A stretch of DNA of 64,000 nucleotides, taken from Blautia glucerasea (GTDB lineage: Bacteria > Bacillota > Clostridia > Lachnospirales > Lachnospiraceae). The position numbers and the translations under genes are program-made. Positions 32,362 through 43,383 of this stretch are shown here, piece after piece (position 1 is the first letter of the stretch; every line of letters starts with the position of its first letter). The stretch is taken from NCBI RefSeq assembly GCF_020537505.1, contig NZ_JAJBMO010000018.1, positions 1 to 64,000 of the forward strand, written 5' to 3'. The notes below the pieces were generated by a model. It saw only the letters and a program-made list of their open reading frames with translations, ran no database searches and was not told the DNA's origin.

Positions 32362-33841
32362 AAGAGCAGCTGTATTTTTAACCGCAGCTACGTTAGCAGG
32401 ACTTCCGGCAGGAGCTTTCTTTTATAGTTCGCCCGGAAGTCTGACTGTATGGGCAGATAATGTAGAAGTGGAATCATCAGAAGAAAGCAGCCCGGAAGAT
32501 GTTGATTTTTCAGATGAATCAGAAGCTGAAATTCTTGCAGATCTAGTGGAACAGGCACAGGAAGATGCAGGAAATGATGTGACGGAAACACCGGAAGTAG
32601 GGATTACCTTTACAGAACCCGAAGGCTGGCAGACAGATACGGCAACCGTAAAAATTCAAGTGGAAGATACAAAGAATACAGGTGCTTTTTCTATTGCAAA
32701 AGTAGAAGCAAGACTTTCAGAAAATGGAGGATGGTCAGACATAACCGGAAATATGGAAGTATCCATCTCTTCTAATTGTAGTATTTATGTGAGAGTTACC
32801 GATCAGAATGGAAATACTTATGAGCAGAATCGTTACATAGAGTGTTTTGATAAAACCAAACCAACTATTATTGCGGCTGCGAAGAATGGGATACTGATCG
32901 TGCAGGGAGTTGATGCGGAATCGGGAATTGCTGCTTTGTATGTCAATGGAAATGAATTCACAGAACTGACGAATAATACATTAAATGTCCGTTTGCAAAA
33001 AGCGGATACTTCCTATGAATACTTTACCCTGCAGGCAAAAGACAAAGCAGGAAATATGTCAGAGATCTATAAAGTAGGAAACCCTTATTATGAAAATCCA
33101 GATGCAGTAAAAGAGAATACAGAGGTTTCCGGAACGGAGCAAAATGCAGCTTCTTTGCCAGCCGATGGAACTGCAAGTAAGCCCACCAGTGCTACGGCAA
33201 CCGTAACGGAACATCAGACAACGAATGAGACTGCTACTGCACCAACAGAACCAGAAAACACAGGAAATGAAACGGCTACAGAAGCAGATACCGGACGGGT
33301 GCAGGGAGAAAGTTCTGCTTCCGGCATGTCAACAGGAACAGTTCAGGACAAAGGGGGAAAGGAATTTTATACGATCAAGACAAAAAGTGATAAGGTTTTT
33401 TATCTGATCGTAGATAAGGATAAAACGGATGAAAATGTTTATCTTCTTACAGAGGTAGGCGAAAATGATCTGTTGAACTTTACGGATACCAACATGGTCA
33501 CACTTCCACAGAACCAGGCTATTGCAGAATCCGCACTGCCACTTGAAACAGAGAAGATCACAGAGACACCGGAACCAGAAGTTACGATCATACCGGAAGA
33601 AAAGGAAGAACCTGAGAAGAAAAGCAATAATTCCGGCACGATTTTATTAATGCTGCTGGTTCTGGCAGGAGTTTGTGGTGCTTACTATTATTGGAAATTT
33701 ATGAAAGGAAGAAATACTTCTTTTGATTATGAAGAGGACGAGGACGACGATGAGGAGGAAGATACAATTCGTGAGGATGATGAAGAATTAGAAGAATATG
33801 AAATGGAAGGTGAAGTAGAAGACGAAGAATCAGAGGAATAA
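32345..33841 (+). CDS. DUF4366 (CD1107-type) surface protein of the ICE
   Basis: This 498-residue protein has a signal peptide (residues 1 to about 36, KKFHKRAAVFLTAATLAGLP...), an extracellular beta-rich part, a Thr/Glu-rich linker, a transmembrane helix near residues 430-452 (GTILLMLLVLAGVCGAYYYW) and a very acidic cytosolic tail of Glu/Asp. The ATG at 32345 is chosen because the signal sequence begins there; the upstream extension is an overlap with DUF4315. It is conserved next to NlpC/P60 and TopB in these elements and probably belongs to the transfer apparatus. Confidence 0.85.
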   Translation: MKKFHKRAAVFLTAATLAGLPAGAFFYSSPGSLTVWADNVEVESSEESSPEDVDFSDESEAEILADLVEQAQEDAGNDVTETPEVGITFTEPEGWQTDTATVKIQVEDTKNTGAFSIAKVEARLSENGGWSDITGNMEVSISSNCSIYVRVTDQNGNTYEQNRYIECFDKTKPTIIAAAKNGILIVQGVDAESGIAALYVNGNEFTELTNNTLNVRLQKADTSYEYFTLQAKDKAGNMSEIYKVGNPYYENPDAVKENTEVSGTEQNAASLPADGTASKPTSATATVTEHQTTNETATAPTEPENTGNETATEADTGRVQGESSASGMSTGTVQDKGGKEFYTIKTKSDKVFYLIVDKDKTDENVYLLTEVGENDLLNFTDTNMVTLPQNQAIAESALPLETEKITETPEPEVTIIPEEKEEPEKKSNNSGTILLMLLVLAGVCGAYYYWKFMKGRNTSFDYEEDEDDDEEEDTIREDDEELEEYEMEGEVEDEESEE

Positions 33842-33889
33842 CTTTGTTTCACTTAATTACAGCGATAGGTGCAGAAAGGAGATTGAAAA

Positions 33890-35992
33890 TTGCAGCTTGT
33901 AATTGCGGAAAAACCCAGCGTAGCCAGAAACATTGCGAAGGTGCTTCATGCCACAAACGTAAAAGATGGCTACCTGGAAGGAAAAGAGTATCTGGTTTCC
34001 TGGTGTATTGGGCATTTGATTGAACTGGCTAGTGCGGATCAGTACCGGGATGACTGGAAAGCATGGAAATATGAGACACTTCCCATGATTCCGGAGAATT
34101 GGAAATATCAGATTAAAGAAAGTACCAAAGGGCAGTTTCGGGTTTTAAAGGAACTGCTTCACAGAGCAGATATCACAGAAGTTATATGTGCAACAGATGC
34201 AGGAAGAGAAGGGGAGTTGATTTTCCGTCTGGTATATAACCAGGCAGAATGTAAACTTCCCTTTAAAAGACTGTGGATTTCTTCCATGGAGGAAAAAGCA
34301 ATTCTGGAAGGATTTCAGCAGATGAAAGATGGACATGAATATGATAATCTTTATTATTCTGCGGTGGCGAGAAGTGAAGCAGACTGGCTGGTGGGAATTA
34401 ATGCCACCAGACTGTTTACGGTGCTGTATCACCATCGGTTGATTGTAGGTCGGGTGCAGACACCTACACTTGCAATGCTGGTGGAACGGGAAAAGAGCAT
34501 CGAGAACTTCCAGAAAGAGAAGTATTATCTGGTTCATCTTCTGATGGATGGATTGGATGCTGTAAGCAACCGGATAAAAGAGAAAAGTGCTGCCGTTCAG
34601 ATGATGGAGGATATGAAGGATGAAACTGCACAGATTCTTTCAGTAAAGAAAGAGAAGAAAAAGGTACAGCCGCCGAAATTATATGATCTGACCACATTAC
34701 AGAGGGAAGCAAATCGTCTTCTTGGATTTACGGCACAGCAAACCTTGGACTATACCCAAAGCCTTTATGAGAAGAAACTGGTGACGTATCCAAGGACGGA
34801 TAGCCAATATCTTACAGATGATATGGAAGAAAATGCGTTTTTGGTTATTGATGCGGTAAATAGAGTATTTCCAGAAATATCAATGAAGGGTTCGGAACCA
34901 GAGATAAAAAGACTTTTAAACAGCAAAAAGGTATCAGATCATCATGCAATTATACCAACGGTAGAAATTGCAAACACGGATTTAAAAGCACTTCCGGGTG
35001 GAGAAAAAGAAATTCTTATGCTGATTGCATCAAAGTTATTATGTGCATCGGAACAGGAATACATATATGAGAGTATTAAGACTGAAATTTCCTGTCATGG
35101 AGAACTGTTTACTGCATCTGGAAAGAATGTTCTCCAATATGGATGGAAAGAAGTGGAAGAACGGTTCTTTAAATCATATGGGAAAAATGCAGAAAAGCCA
35201 GAAGAGGAGGAAAGTGATTTTCCAGATATAAAAATAGGACAGGTATTTGAATGTGTTGTTGTAAAATTTAGTGAACATTTTACAGCACCGCCGAAACATT
35301 ATACGGAGGATACGCTCCTTAGTGCCATGGAACACGCTGGAAGTTCGGATACGATAGAAGACGCAGAGAGAAAAGGGCTTGGAACTCCGGCTACCAGGGC
35401 AGCGATTATTGAAAAACTGATTGAGAAAGGCTTTATTGAGCGTAAAAAGAAGCAGATATTACCGACTGCAGATGGAAGAAATCTGATCAGGATTCTTCCG
35501 GAAATGATCAAATCACCAAAACTTACAGCAGAATGGGAAAATGATCTGACACTGATTTCCAGAGGCCAGAAAAATGTAGAAGAATTTCTCTTCGAAATTG
35601 AAAAAATGGTTACCAAATTGGTAAGTGATAATGGACAGCCAGTGGAAGAATACCAGAAACTATTTTCAGATGGTCGGAAAGAAATTGGAAAATGCCCAAG
35701 ATGCGGCAATAAGGTTTATGTGGGAAAGAGAAATTATTATTGTTCAGGAAGTGATTGCAGTTTTACTTTATGGAAAAATAACCGATTTTTTGAGAGTCAG
35801 GGAAAAACACTTGATGAAGCAACTGTCAGGAAGCTGCTGAGTGAGAAGCAGGTGCATTTCAAAGATCTGGTATCAGAGAAAACAAAAAGGAAGTATGAAG
35901 CAACTATAAAGATGGAGGTTTCAGAAACCGGAAATCCAAAGTTTCAGTTGATTTTCCCGGAACGGAAGAAAGGAAAAAAGAATGAAGAATAA
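33890..35992 (+). CDS. topB: type IA DNA topoisomerase III
   Basis: This 700-residue topoisomerase has a Toprim domain (MQLVIAEKPS; DAGREGEL at residues 103-110), a catalytic Tyr300 (VTYPRTDSQYL) and a C-terminal zinc ribbon (CPRCGNKVYVG ... CSGSDCSF). It relaxes or decatenates element DNA during transfer. The start is TTG at 33890 with AAAGGAG 8 nt upstream. The 3' end overlaps the adhesin start by 11 nt. Confidence 0.95.
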   Translation: MQLVIAEKPSVARNIAKVLHATNVKDGYLEGKEYLVSWCIGHLIELASADQYRDDWKAWKYETLPMIPENWKYQIKESTKGQFRVLKELLHRADITEVICATDAGREGELIFRLVYNQAECKLPFKRLWISSMEEKAILEGFQQMKDGHEYDNLYYSAVARSEADWLVGINATRLFTVLYHHRLIVGRVQTPTLAMLVEREKSIENFQKEKYYLVHLLMDGLDAVSNRIKEKSAAVQMMEDMKDETAQILSVKKEKKKVQPPKLYDLTTLQREANRLLGFTAQQTLDYTQSLYEKKLVTYPRTDSQYLTDDMEENAFLVIDAVNRVFPEISMKGSEPEIKRLLNSKKVSDHHAIIPTVEIANTDLKALPGGEKEILMLIASKLLCASEQEYIYESIKTEISCHGELFTASGKNVLQYGWKEVEERFFKSYGKNAEKPEEEESDFPDIKIGQVFECVVVKFSEHFTAPPKHYTEDTLLSAMEHAGSSDTIEDAERKGLGTPATRAAIIEKLIEKGFIERKKKQILPTADGRNLIRILPEMIKSPKLTAEWENDLTLISRGQKNVEEFLFEIEKMVTKLVSDNGQPVEEYQKLFSDGRKEIGKCPRCGNKVYVGKRNYYCSGSDCSFTLWKNNRFFESQGKTLDEATVRKLLSEKQVHFKDLVSEKTKRKYEATIKMEVSETGNPKFQLIFPERKKGKKNEE

Positions 35993-38900
35993 AAAAAATA
36001 TGAGAAGATTTTTGTCGGGATTCTTGGCAATGCTTACAGTGTTATCTACAATTCTATCTCCAATACTGTCCTATGCGGCAGATGTAGTGCCAGTGCCAGA
36101 AGAGCCACCGTTATACGAAGAGGTAAAAAATGAACTTGATGCAGATGAGGTGGTAAAAGCAAAAGATCTGGAACTGGAAACAGGCAGTATTTTTGAAGTG
36201 GAGAAAGATTTTACCGGACTGGAAATACCAGATGAAAAAAAGGTGAAGATCACTTTCCATGAGGCAAAAAATGAGGAAAAGCAGGACTTTACAACAGATT
36301 ATGAAGATACATACAAAGCTGTTTATTATGTAGAGCCAGTAAGTGGCCACCCAATTTATCAGATCAATCGTAAGCTGATTGTAAAGGAAGCGGTGGTGCA
36401 GGTTGCTGAATCTGAGAATCAGGAATCTGTAAGCAACCAGGAAGATGAGAATGAAGCAGAAGGCGAGGAACCAGCCATAGGCACTGCAGAGAGTGAAGAA
36501 CCTGTGCAGGATGAGGTAAATGTAGAAATTCCGTCAGAGGATGGAATCTATGAAGAAGTAACTCCGACAGAAATTCCGGTTGAGGAAGAGCCAATAGATA
36601 CACCAATTCCGGAAAACCCGTCTGAGGAAGTTTCAACAGAAGAACCTGCCATAGATGATAATCCGGATACAGACAGCACATTTGAAGAAATTACAGATAC
36701 AGATCCGGAAGAAATGCCAGAGGCGACAGACGACTCTTTTACAGATGGAACAGAGAAAACAGAAGATGCAGATGGAAATTATCAGGTAAATATTGTTCGT
36801 GGAGAGGAATTTCATATTGAGCTGAACCATGAAGATGGACAGTATCAGCCAGGAGAAACCGTTGTTTTTTCCGGAGATATGCCGCAAGGCAGCTTAATTG
36901 CAGTAGGAACAACAAAAGTACAGGCAAACCAGACAGAGAATACAGAAGATTTATTGTATTCTGAGGTGACTTATCACGAAGAATCGGATAAATTCAGTTT
37001 TGAAATGCCAGCAGATGACATTGATCTAAGTGTTTCCATGGATCAGGCAGAAAACGGTATCATGTTACTTGCAACCGATACTCCATGGGATGATGCAACA
37101 AATATTGAAGCAAATAAATATTACTATTATTCAGATGGCCAGCTTCATCCGTTTGATACAGTTATGGGACAGGGTGGAAATGACAGCTACAAATATGTTC
37201 GTTACAAAGCAGGCGGGAAGACTTATACAGTAAATGCGTATTGTATGCAGCACTCCATGCAGTCACCTCCAAGTGGGACAACATATAAAAATATGGTTGA
37301 ACTGGATGAAGGCGGAGATGATAAATATTTGAGAAAAGCCTTATTCTATGGATATGGCGGTCCAGGATGGGGACATACATTCAATGGATATAATGTAAAA
37401 TCCATTATGGAAAAATATGGATGCAGTTCTGAGACAAGAGCCATGCAGCATTACCTGGTTGACTATTTATATGATGGCGAATCCGGATTTGGAGGTGCGC
37501 TTTCTACAACCGCTAAAAATATGCTGAAAGAGATTAAAGCAGCTCTTGCTAAAATGCCTGATCCGACAGCAATGAAACTTCTTCCAGGACTTTCCGTTAA
37601 TGCAACGGGAAAGGAAACTGAAAGTTTTACCTGGAAGGCAAATGAAGCATTTACCATTACCATTCATCTGGAGAACGGAGTAAGCCTTGTTAATGAAACC
37701 ACAGGAAAAACGGCATCTGGAAATGTCACTGTAAAGGGTGGAGAGAAATTCCATCTTGTAGCTACAACAGCCAATATGGGCAGTCTGAAAGGAAAGTATG
37801 CGATCACTTCCAATTTTCCCCTGGATTTCCATGCAATGCTTTTAAAACTGGAGAGTTCACAGGACATTGGTTTTGGCTACTATACAGATTCCTCTGACCT
37901 GCAGATTACAGTTGACTGGCCGGAAGAAGCAGTTATTGAAATTACAAAGAAAGATGGAGATACTGGAAAAAATCTGGCTGGAGCCGTGTATGGGGTATAT
38001 AGTGATAACGCCTGCACAAAGCTGATTGTTAAGATGCCGCCAACAGACAGCAATGGTTCTTCACGTGTAACTCTTACCAAGACACAGGATACTGTTTACT
38101 TAAAAGAGATTACAGCACCGGAAGGTTATGTTGTCCAGGCTTCTTCGTATGGAGTGAAATTAGTAGTTGGCAGTACAACCAAACAGACTGTAACGGACAA
38201 AGAGCAGAAAGGAAATCTGACCGTTTATAAAGAGGGAGAAGTTTTTGTAGGAGCTGTATCTGATGAAAATGGAACTTCATTCCAGTATGAGAAACGCCGT
38301 CAGAAAGGAGCCGTTTATAACGTATATGCTGCCGAGGATATTGTAACAGCAGGTGGAAAAACAGTTTACAAAAAAGGCGCAGAAGTAGCGAAAAATCTGA
38401 TCACAGGTGAGAACGGTTCTGTAACGGTAAAGAATCTTCCGCTTGGAAGCTATAATGTAACAGAAGCACAGGCCCCGGAAAATTTTTATAATGCAAAAGA
38501 AACAAAAAAAGTAACCATTTCTTATGCAGGGCAGACTGCAGAAGCGGCTTTCTCAGAGACTACCTTTACAAATGACCGTCAGAAAGCAGTGGTGCAGGTG
38601 ATAAAGAAAGACAAAGATACTGAAAATACACTATCCGGAGGGCATTTTGCTCTGTTTGCAGCGCAGGATATGAAAACTGTGGATGGAAAAGCAGCGGTAA
38701 AAAAAGATGCTCTGATTGAGACTGCAATTACTGGTACTGATGGAAAAGCAGCATTTAAAGCAGATCTTCCAGTGGGATTTTCTTATTATGTAAAAGAAGT
38801 CCAGGCTCCGGCTGGTTATGTCAGAAATGAGAAAGATACTTATTCTTTCCAGTTCAGTTATACCAATGATGAACAGGCAAAAATTTCTTTCAGTCATACT

Positions 38901-41900
38901 TTTGTGAATGACAGGGTCAGTGCTGCAATCTTTTTGAATAAAAAAGATGCCGAGACAAAAGAAAATAAGGCACAGGGAGATGCTTCCCTGGAAAATGCGG
39001 TGTATGGACTTTATGCAAGAAACGACATTACCCATCCAGATGGAAAGACAGGCGTTATTTATAAAGCCGGAAGCCAGATTGGTACGCTAACTACCGATAA
39101 AGAAGGAAAAGCAAGGATAGAGAATCTTTATCTTGGAGAGTATTACATCAAGGAAATTACCCCATCCGTAGGATATCTGGCAGACGAGCATGAATATGAT
39201 CTTGTATGCAGTGATGAAGGTGATCTGACAGCGGTTGTAGAAAAAGAGTGTACCTCACTGGAAACGGTGAAGAAACAGCCGTTTGAACTTATTAAAGCTG
39301 CCAATAATGGAGACACAGATGCTGCATTACTATCCGGAGCTGGATTTAGTGCATATCTGGTATCTTCTTTGGTGGTAAAAGAGGATGGAAATTATGATTT
39401 TTCCTCTGCAGAGCCGGTTGTGATCGGTGAAAATGGAGCAACGGAAATTTTTACAAATGAGAAAGGCTATGTAAAATCCATTGCAATTCCATATGGAACA
39501 TATCTGGTGAGAGAAACTACAACACCCCATAATTACAAACCTGTAGATGATTTTATTGTCCGGATTACAGAGAATAAACCAACAGAGCCGCAGACATGGA
39601 GAGTTCTTTTGGATAAAGAATTTTCTGCAAAACTGAAAATTATCAAACAGGATGATGAGACTAAAAAATCTGTTCTAATTCCGGGAACAGAGTTTAAAAT
39701 TTATGATATGGATCATGAAAAATATGTAGAGCAGGTAACTACATACCCAACAACCGTTACACATATCTCTTATTTCACAGATACAGATGGATATCTGATC
39801 CTGCCGCAGAATTTAAAAATCGGTCATTATAGAATCGAAGAGGTAACAGCACCGGACGGTTATACCATTAACAAAAATTATGTCGAAATACAGGTGGACA
39901 CCAATACCCTGTATCAGACTGATCCGGTATCAGGTGATGCAATCATTGAAGTTGTATATGAGAATCATCCGGTGAAAGGAAAACTCACTGTACAGAAAAA
40001 AGGAGAGGTTCTTTCGACCTATAAGAATGATTTTAAGTATGAAGTTCAGAATCTTTCCGGTGCAGTATATGAAGTGTATGCTGCAGAGGATATTTATACA
40101 GCTGATTTCCAGAAAGATGACACAGGAAAAAGAATCCTGAAATATGCAAAGGGTGAAAAAGTTGCAGAACTGACAACGGATGAATCTGGAAAAGCAGAGC
40201 TTGATAATCTGCCTCTAGGAGAATACAAAGTTGTAGAAAAGACTGCACCGGAGGGATTTGTATTAAATGAAGAAGAACAGAAGATTTCTTTCGTCTATGC
40301 AGACCAGGATACACCAGTGATCTCACAGAGTGCAGAGTTTATAAATGACCGCCAGAAAGTAGAAATGTCAGTTGTGAAAAAAGATGCTGAAAATGAGAAA
40401 GGGCTTTCTGGAGCAGAGTTTGGTCTTTACGCAAAAGAGGATATAAAAGCAGGGGATAAGGTACTGGTAAAAGCAGACGAACTGCTTACAAAAGCGGTAA
40501 CAGGTGAAGATGGAAAAGCTGTTTTTGAGCAGGATCTGCCATTTGGAACTTATTATGTGAAAGAACTGGCAGCCCCAGATGGTTTTGTATCTTCGGATGA
40601 GAAGATTGAGGTGACTGCGAAATATCAGGGACAGGAAGTAAAAACAGTAAAACTGGAAACTGTTTTTAGGAATGCGCCGACAACAACTGAATTTACGAAA
40701 TCAGATATTACAACAGGTGTGGAACTTGACGGAGCAACACTGACGGTTTTGGATTCAGACGGAAAAGAAGTAGAAAAATGGACTTCTGTAAAAGGAAAAG
40801 CTCATGTAATAAAAAGACTCCATGTGGGAAAAACCTACACACTTCGGGAAGAGTTTGCACCATATGGTTATCTGCAGGCGGAGGAAGTGAAATTTACAGT
40901 TTCTGATACTGCAGATGTTCAAAAAGTAGAAATGAAGGATGCTGTTCCGGTTGGACGAATCATCATCAATAAAAAAGGTGAATTTGTCAAAGAAGTTACC
41001 TGGAAAGATATGCTGGCAGGCGGCATGGACGCAGCATTTGGCTATGTTACAGGTTCTTTGAAAGATGTTACTTTTGAAATTTATGCAGCGGAGGATATCA
41101 AGGCTGCAGATGGGGAAAGCAGTGATTATTATAAAAAGGACGAACTGGTAGCAACAATTACGACAGATGCTCTTGGATATGCAAGATCAGAAGATCTTCC
41201 TTTAGGCAAATATTATGTAAAGGAAAAAGAGACGGCGGATGGATATGTTCTGGATGGAGAAATCAGAGAGGTTGATCTGACTTATCGTGATCAGAATACT
41301 CCGGTTGTGACTTATGATGAGGACTGGCAGAATAACCGCCAGAAAGCAAAAGTAACTGTAGTTAAGAAAGAAAAAAATACAGACCGTGTTCTGGAAGGCG
41401 GAGTATTTGCACTTTATACAAAGAATGATATTTTAAATGCAGAAGGCGAAGTAATCCTGAAAGCAGATACCATGATCGAGCAGAAAGCTACGGATCAGGA
41501 TGGAAGGATTGTATTTACGGCAGATCTTCCAATCAATGGCAGCTACTATGTAAAAGAAGTGCAGGCTCCTGCTGGATTTGTGACAACAGAAGAAATCAAG
41601 GAATTTGATTTTGCTTATGCGGGAGAAGAGGTTGCAGAAGTATCCTTTGAGTTCACTTATGAAGATGAGCCAACTACTTTTGAAATCACAAAATCAGATA
41701 TTACAACCGGGGAAGAATTACCAGGTGCAAAACTGAAAGTATCCGATTCAGAGGGAAACGTTGTGGATGAGTGGACATCCGGAAGCACACCACACATCAT
41801 TAAGGAACTGGAAGTTGGAAAGAAATATACATTAACAGAGACAATTCCTGCTGATGGTTATGCAACTGCAGAATCCATTACGTTTGTAGTAGAAAATACT

Positions 41901-42719
41901 GCAGATATACAGAAAGTAGAAATGCAGGATGATACAACAAAAATTCTGATCAGTAAAATTGATATGACAGATGGAAGCAGCGAGGTAAAAGGTGCTAAAC
42001 TGTATATTCTTAATGAAAACCAGGAAGTTATGGAAAGCTGGACATCTGGTGATCAGCCCCATTATGTAGAGAAACTTCCAATCGGTACTTATACATTATT
42101 GGAGGAAACAGCACCGAAGGGTTACATTGTGGCAAATAAAGTGACATTTGAGGTTAAGGACACCGGAGATGTTCAGGGAGCCAAAATGGAAGATGAACAG
42201 GCAATGGGCAAGGTAATCTTAAATAAAACAGATAAAGACACCAAGAAGCCAATGAAAGGTGTAGAATTTGCCCTTTGTGACAGTAAAGGTAAAGTTCTGG
42301 AAACTCTGGTAACAGACAGTGCCGGTCATTCAGAATCAAAGAATTATCCGATTGCGACTTTTAAGAATGGGCAGTATAAAAAAGCAATCACATACATCCT
42401 GAAAGAAACAAAAACACTGGATGGATATCAGCTTGATGAAACAGAGCATAAAATTCAGTTTGAGTATGTCAATGACCGTACTCCTGTGATTGAATATACT
42501 CTGGATCTGACAAATGAGAAAGCTCCGGAAAAAGATACTCCAGAAACATCAGAAAATCAGGAAGGCAGCACTCCTGTTTCCCATAGTTCTGATGCGACTT
42601 CCGTATCCAGTTCACCAAAAACAGGAGATAACACAAATATTGCTATTTTTGTGCTGGTTCTTGCTGTATCAGCAGGATGCCTGGGAACTGTAGTGGCAGT
42701 TAAGAGAAAACGTAAATGA
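35982..42719 (+). CDS. giant LPXTG-anchored thioester/Cna-B adhesin
   Basis: This 2,245-residue surface protein begins with a signal peptide (to about residue 31), then an acidic Glu/Pro/Thr-rich stalk region (about 130-260) and a thioester-type domain (about 366-560) with YCMQ Cys and an AMQHYLVDYLY Gln segment. About 14 SpaA/Cna-B-like prealbumin domains follow, several with Lys near the start and Glu in KEI/KEV/KEL...APxGY, as in isopeptide-bonded stalks. The C-terminus has SPKTG, a membrane helix and KRKRK for sortase. A three-domain block recurs (YAAEDI / VVKKD / TKSDITTG). It probably attaches the donor to other cells or host tissue. Confidence 0.9.
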   Translation: MKNKKNMRRFLSGFLAMLTVLSTILSPILSYAADVVPVPEEPPLYEEVKNELDADEVVKAKDLELETGSIFEVEKDFTGLEIPDEKKVKITFHEAKNEEKQDFTTDYEDTYKAVYYVEPVSGHPIYQINRKLIVKEAVVQVAESENQESVSNQEDENEAEGEEPAIGTAESEEPVQDEVNVEIPSEDGIYEEVTPTEIPVEEEPIDTPIPENPSEEVSTEEPAIDDNPDTDSTFEEITDTDPEEMPEATDDSFTDGTEKTEDADGNYQVNIVRGEEFHIELNHEDGQYQPGETVVFSGDMPQGSLIAVGTTKVQANQTENTEDLLYSEVTYHEESDKFSFEMPADDIDLSVSMDQAENGIMLLATDTPWDDATNIEANKYYYYSDGQLHPFDTVMGQGGNDSYKYVRYKAGGKTYTVNAYCMQHSMQSPPSGTTYKNMVELDEGGDDKYLRKALFYGYGGPGWGHTFNGYNVKSIMEKYGCSSETRAMQHYLVDYLYDGESGFGGALSTTAKNMLKEIKAALAKMPDPTAMKLLPGLSVNATGKETESFTWKANEAFTITIHLENGVSLVNETTGKTASGNVTVKGGEKFHLVATTANMGSLKGKYAITSNFPLDFHAMLLKLESSQDIGFGYYTDSSDLQITVDWPEEAVIEITKKDGDTGKNLAGAVYGVYSDNACTKLIVKMPPTDSNGSSRVTLTKTQDTVYLKEITAPEGYVVQASSYGVKLVVGSTTKQTVTDKEQKGNLTVYKEGEVFVGAVSDENGTSFQYEKRRQKGAVYNVYAAEDIVTAGGKTVYKKGAEVAKNLITGENGSVTVKNLPLGSYNVTEAQAPENFYNAKETKKVTISYAGQTAEAAFSETTFTNDRQKAVVQVIKKDKDTENTLSGGHFALFAAQDMKTVDGKAAVKKDALIETAITGTDGKAAFKADLPVGFSYYVKEVQAPAGYVRNEKDTYSFQFSYTNDEQAKISFSHTFVNDRVSAAIFLNKKDAETKENKAQGDASLENAVYGLYARNDITHPDGKTGVIYKAGSQIGTLTTDKEGKARIENLYLGEYYIKEITPSVGYLADEHEYDLVCSDEGDLTAVVEKECTSLETVKKQPFELIKAANNGDTDAALLSGAGFSAYLVSSLVVKEDGNYDFSSAEPVVIGENGATEIFTNEKGYVKSIAIPYGTYLVRETTTPHNYKPVDDFIVRITENKPTEPQTWRVLLDKEFSAKLKIIKQDDETKKSVLIPGTEFKIYDMDHEKYVEQVTTYPTTVTHISYFTDTDGYLILPQNLKIGHYRIEEVTAPDGYTINKNYVEIQVDTNTLYQTDPVSGDAIIEVVYENHPVKGKLTVQKKGEVLSTYKNDFKYEVQNLSGAVYEVYAAEDIYTADFQKDDTGKRILKYAKGEKVAELTTDESGKAELDNLPLGEYKVVEKTAPEGFVLNEEEQKISFVYADQDTPVISQSAEFINDRQKVEMSVVKKDAENEKGLSGAEFGLYAKEDIKAGDKVLVKADELLTKAVTGEDGKAVFEQDLPFGTYYVKELAAPDGFVSSDEKIEVTAKYQGQEVKTVKLETVFRNAPTTTEFTKSDITTGVELDGATLTVLDSDGKEVEKWTSVKGKAHVIKRLHVGKTYTLREEFAPYGYLQAEEVKFTVSDTADVQKVEMKDAVPVGRIIINKKGEFVKEVTWKDMLAGGMDAAFGYVTGSLKDVTFEIYAAEDIKAADGESSDYYKKDELVATITTDALGYARSEDLPLGKYYVKEKETADGYVLDGEIREVDLTYRDQNTPVVTYDEDWQNNRQKAKVTVVKKEKNTDRVLEGGVFALYTKNDILNAEGEVILKADTMIEQKATDQDGRIVFTADLPINGSYYVKEVQAPAGFVTTEEIKEFDFAYAGEEVAEVSFEFTYEDEPTTFEITKSDITTGEELPGAKLKVSDSEGNVVDEWTSGSTPHIIKELEVGKKYTLTETIPADGYATAESITFVVENTADIQKVEMQDDTTKILISKIDMTDGSSEVKGAKLYILNENQEVMESWTSGDQPHYVEKLPIGTYTLLEETAPKGYIVANKVTFEVKDTGDVQGAKMEDEQAMGKVILNKTDKDTKKPMKGVEFALCDSKGKVLETLVTDSAGHSESKNYPIATFKNGQYKKAITYILKETKTLDGYQLDETEHKIQFEYVNDRTPVIEYTLDLTNEKAPEKDTPETSENQEGSTPVSHSSDATSVSSSPKTGDNTNIAIFVLVLAVSAGCLGTVVAVKRKRK

Positions 42720-42782
42720 TAATATAAATAGTGTTCTGGGGCTGTGGTTACTGCACAGCCCCATTTTGAAAAGGAGAAGAAA

Positions 42783-43253
42783 TTGAAATTAGGAGCAAGA
42801 ATAAGAAAAATCCGTATGTTTCGCAACATAACTCAAAAGGAATTGGGACGCAGATTAGGATATGGGGAAAGTAGTGCGGATGTGAGAATCGCCCAATATG
42901 AAAGTGGACAGCGTACACCGAAGCAGGAAACGCTTGTCCGGATAGCAGAAATATTGGAAGTTGATGTCCGGAATTTTTTAAGTCCTGGAATTGCGACAAT
43001 GGACGAATTAATGGAAACTTTATTCTGGATGGATGAAGAAAATAGAGGGCTTTTTCATCTGTTTCTGCTAAATGATTCAGAAAGTGAAATGGCTGGAATC
43101 ACAATAAGGGATAAAAAAACAATGTCTTATCTGCAGGAATGGATGGGGAAAAAGCAGAAATTGGGCGATGGAAGAATCACAGAAGAGGAATATCTGGAAT
43201 GGAAACTGCATTGGCCAGAGAATAAGAGAAAAACAGAATATAAAACCGTATGA
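42783..43253 (+). CDS. XRE-family transcriptional regulator
   Basis: This 156-residue protein has an N-terminal helix-turn-helix (LGARIRKIRMFRNITQKELGRRLGYGESSADVRIAQYESGQRTPKQETL). A C-terminal part (ITEEEYLEWKLHWPE) is also seen in regulators beside conjugation modules. TTG at 42783 is the start, with AAAGGAG 9 nt upstream. It lies between the adhesin and the small toxin and may control the conjugation operon or the helicase gene downstream. Confidence 0.85.
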   Translation: MKLGARIRKIRMFRNITQKELGRRLGYGESSADVRIAQYESGQRTPKQETLVRIAEILEVDVRNFLSPGIATMDELMETLFWMDEENRGLFHLFLLNDSESEMAGITIRDKKTMSYLQEWMGKKQKLGDGRITEEEYLEWKLHWPENKRKTEYKTV

Positions 43254-43383
43254 AGTAAAAAGGAATTGCTTTGCGGAGAGTTACCTGTTAGAATATTACT
43301 GGAGTAACCGTGTACAGGGTTGGTAAGAACCTCCTGGATTTTCAGATTCCGTTAAGGGATACAGAAGAAGGGAGGTGGAGCGA

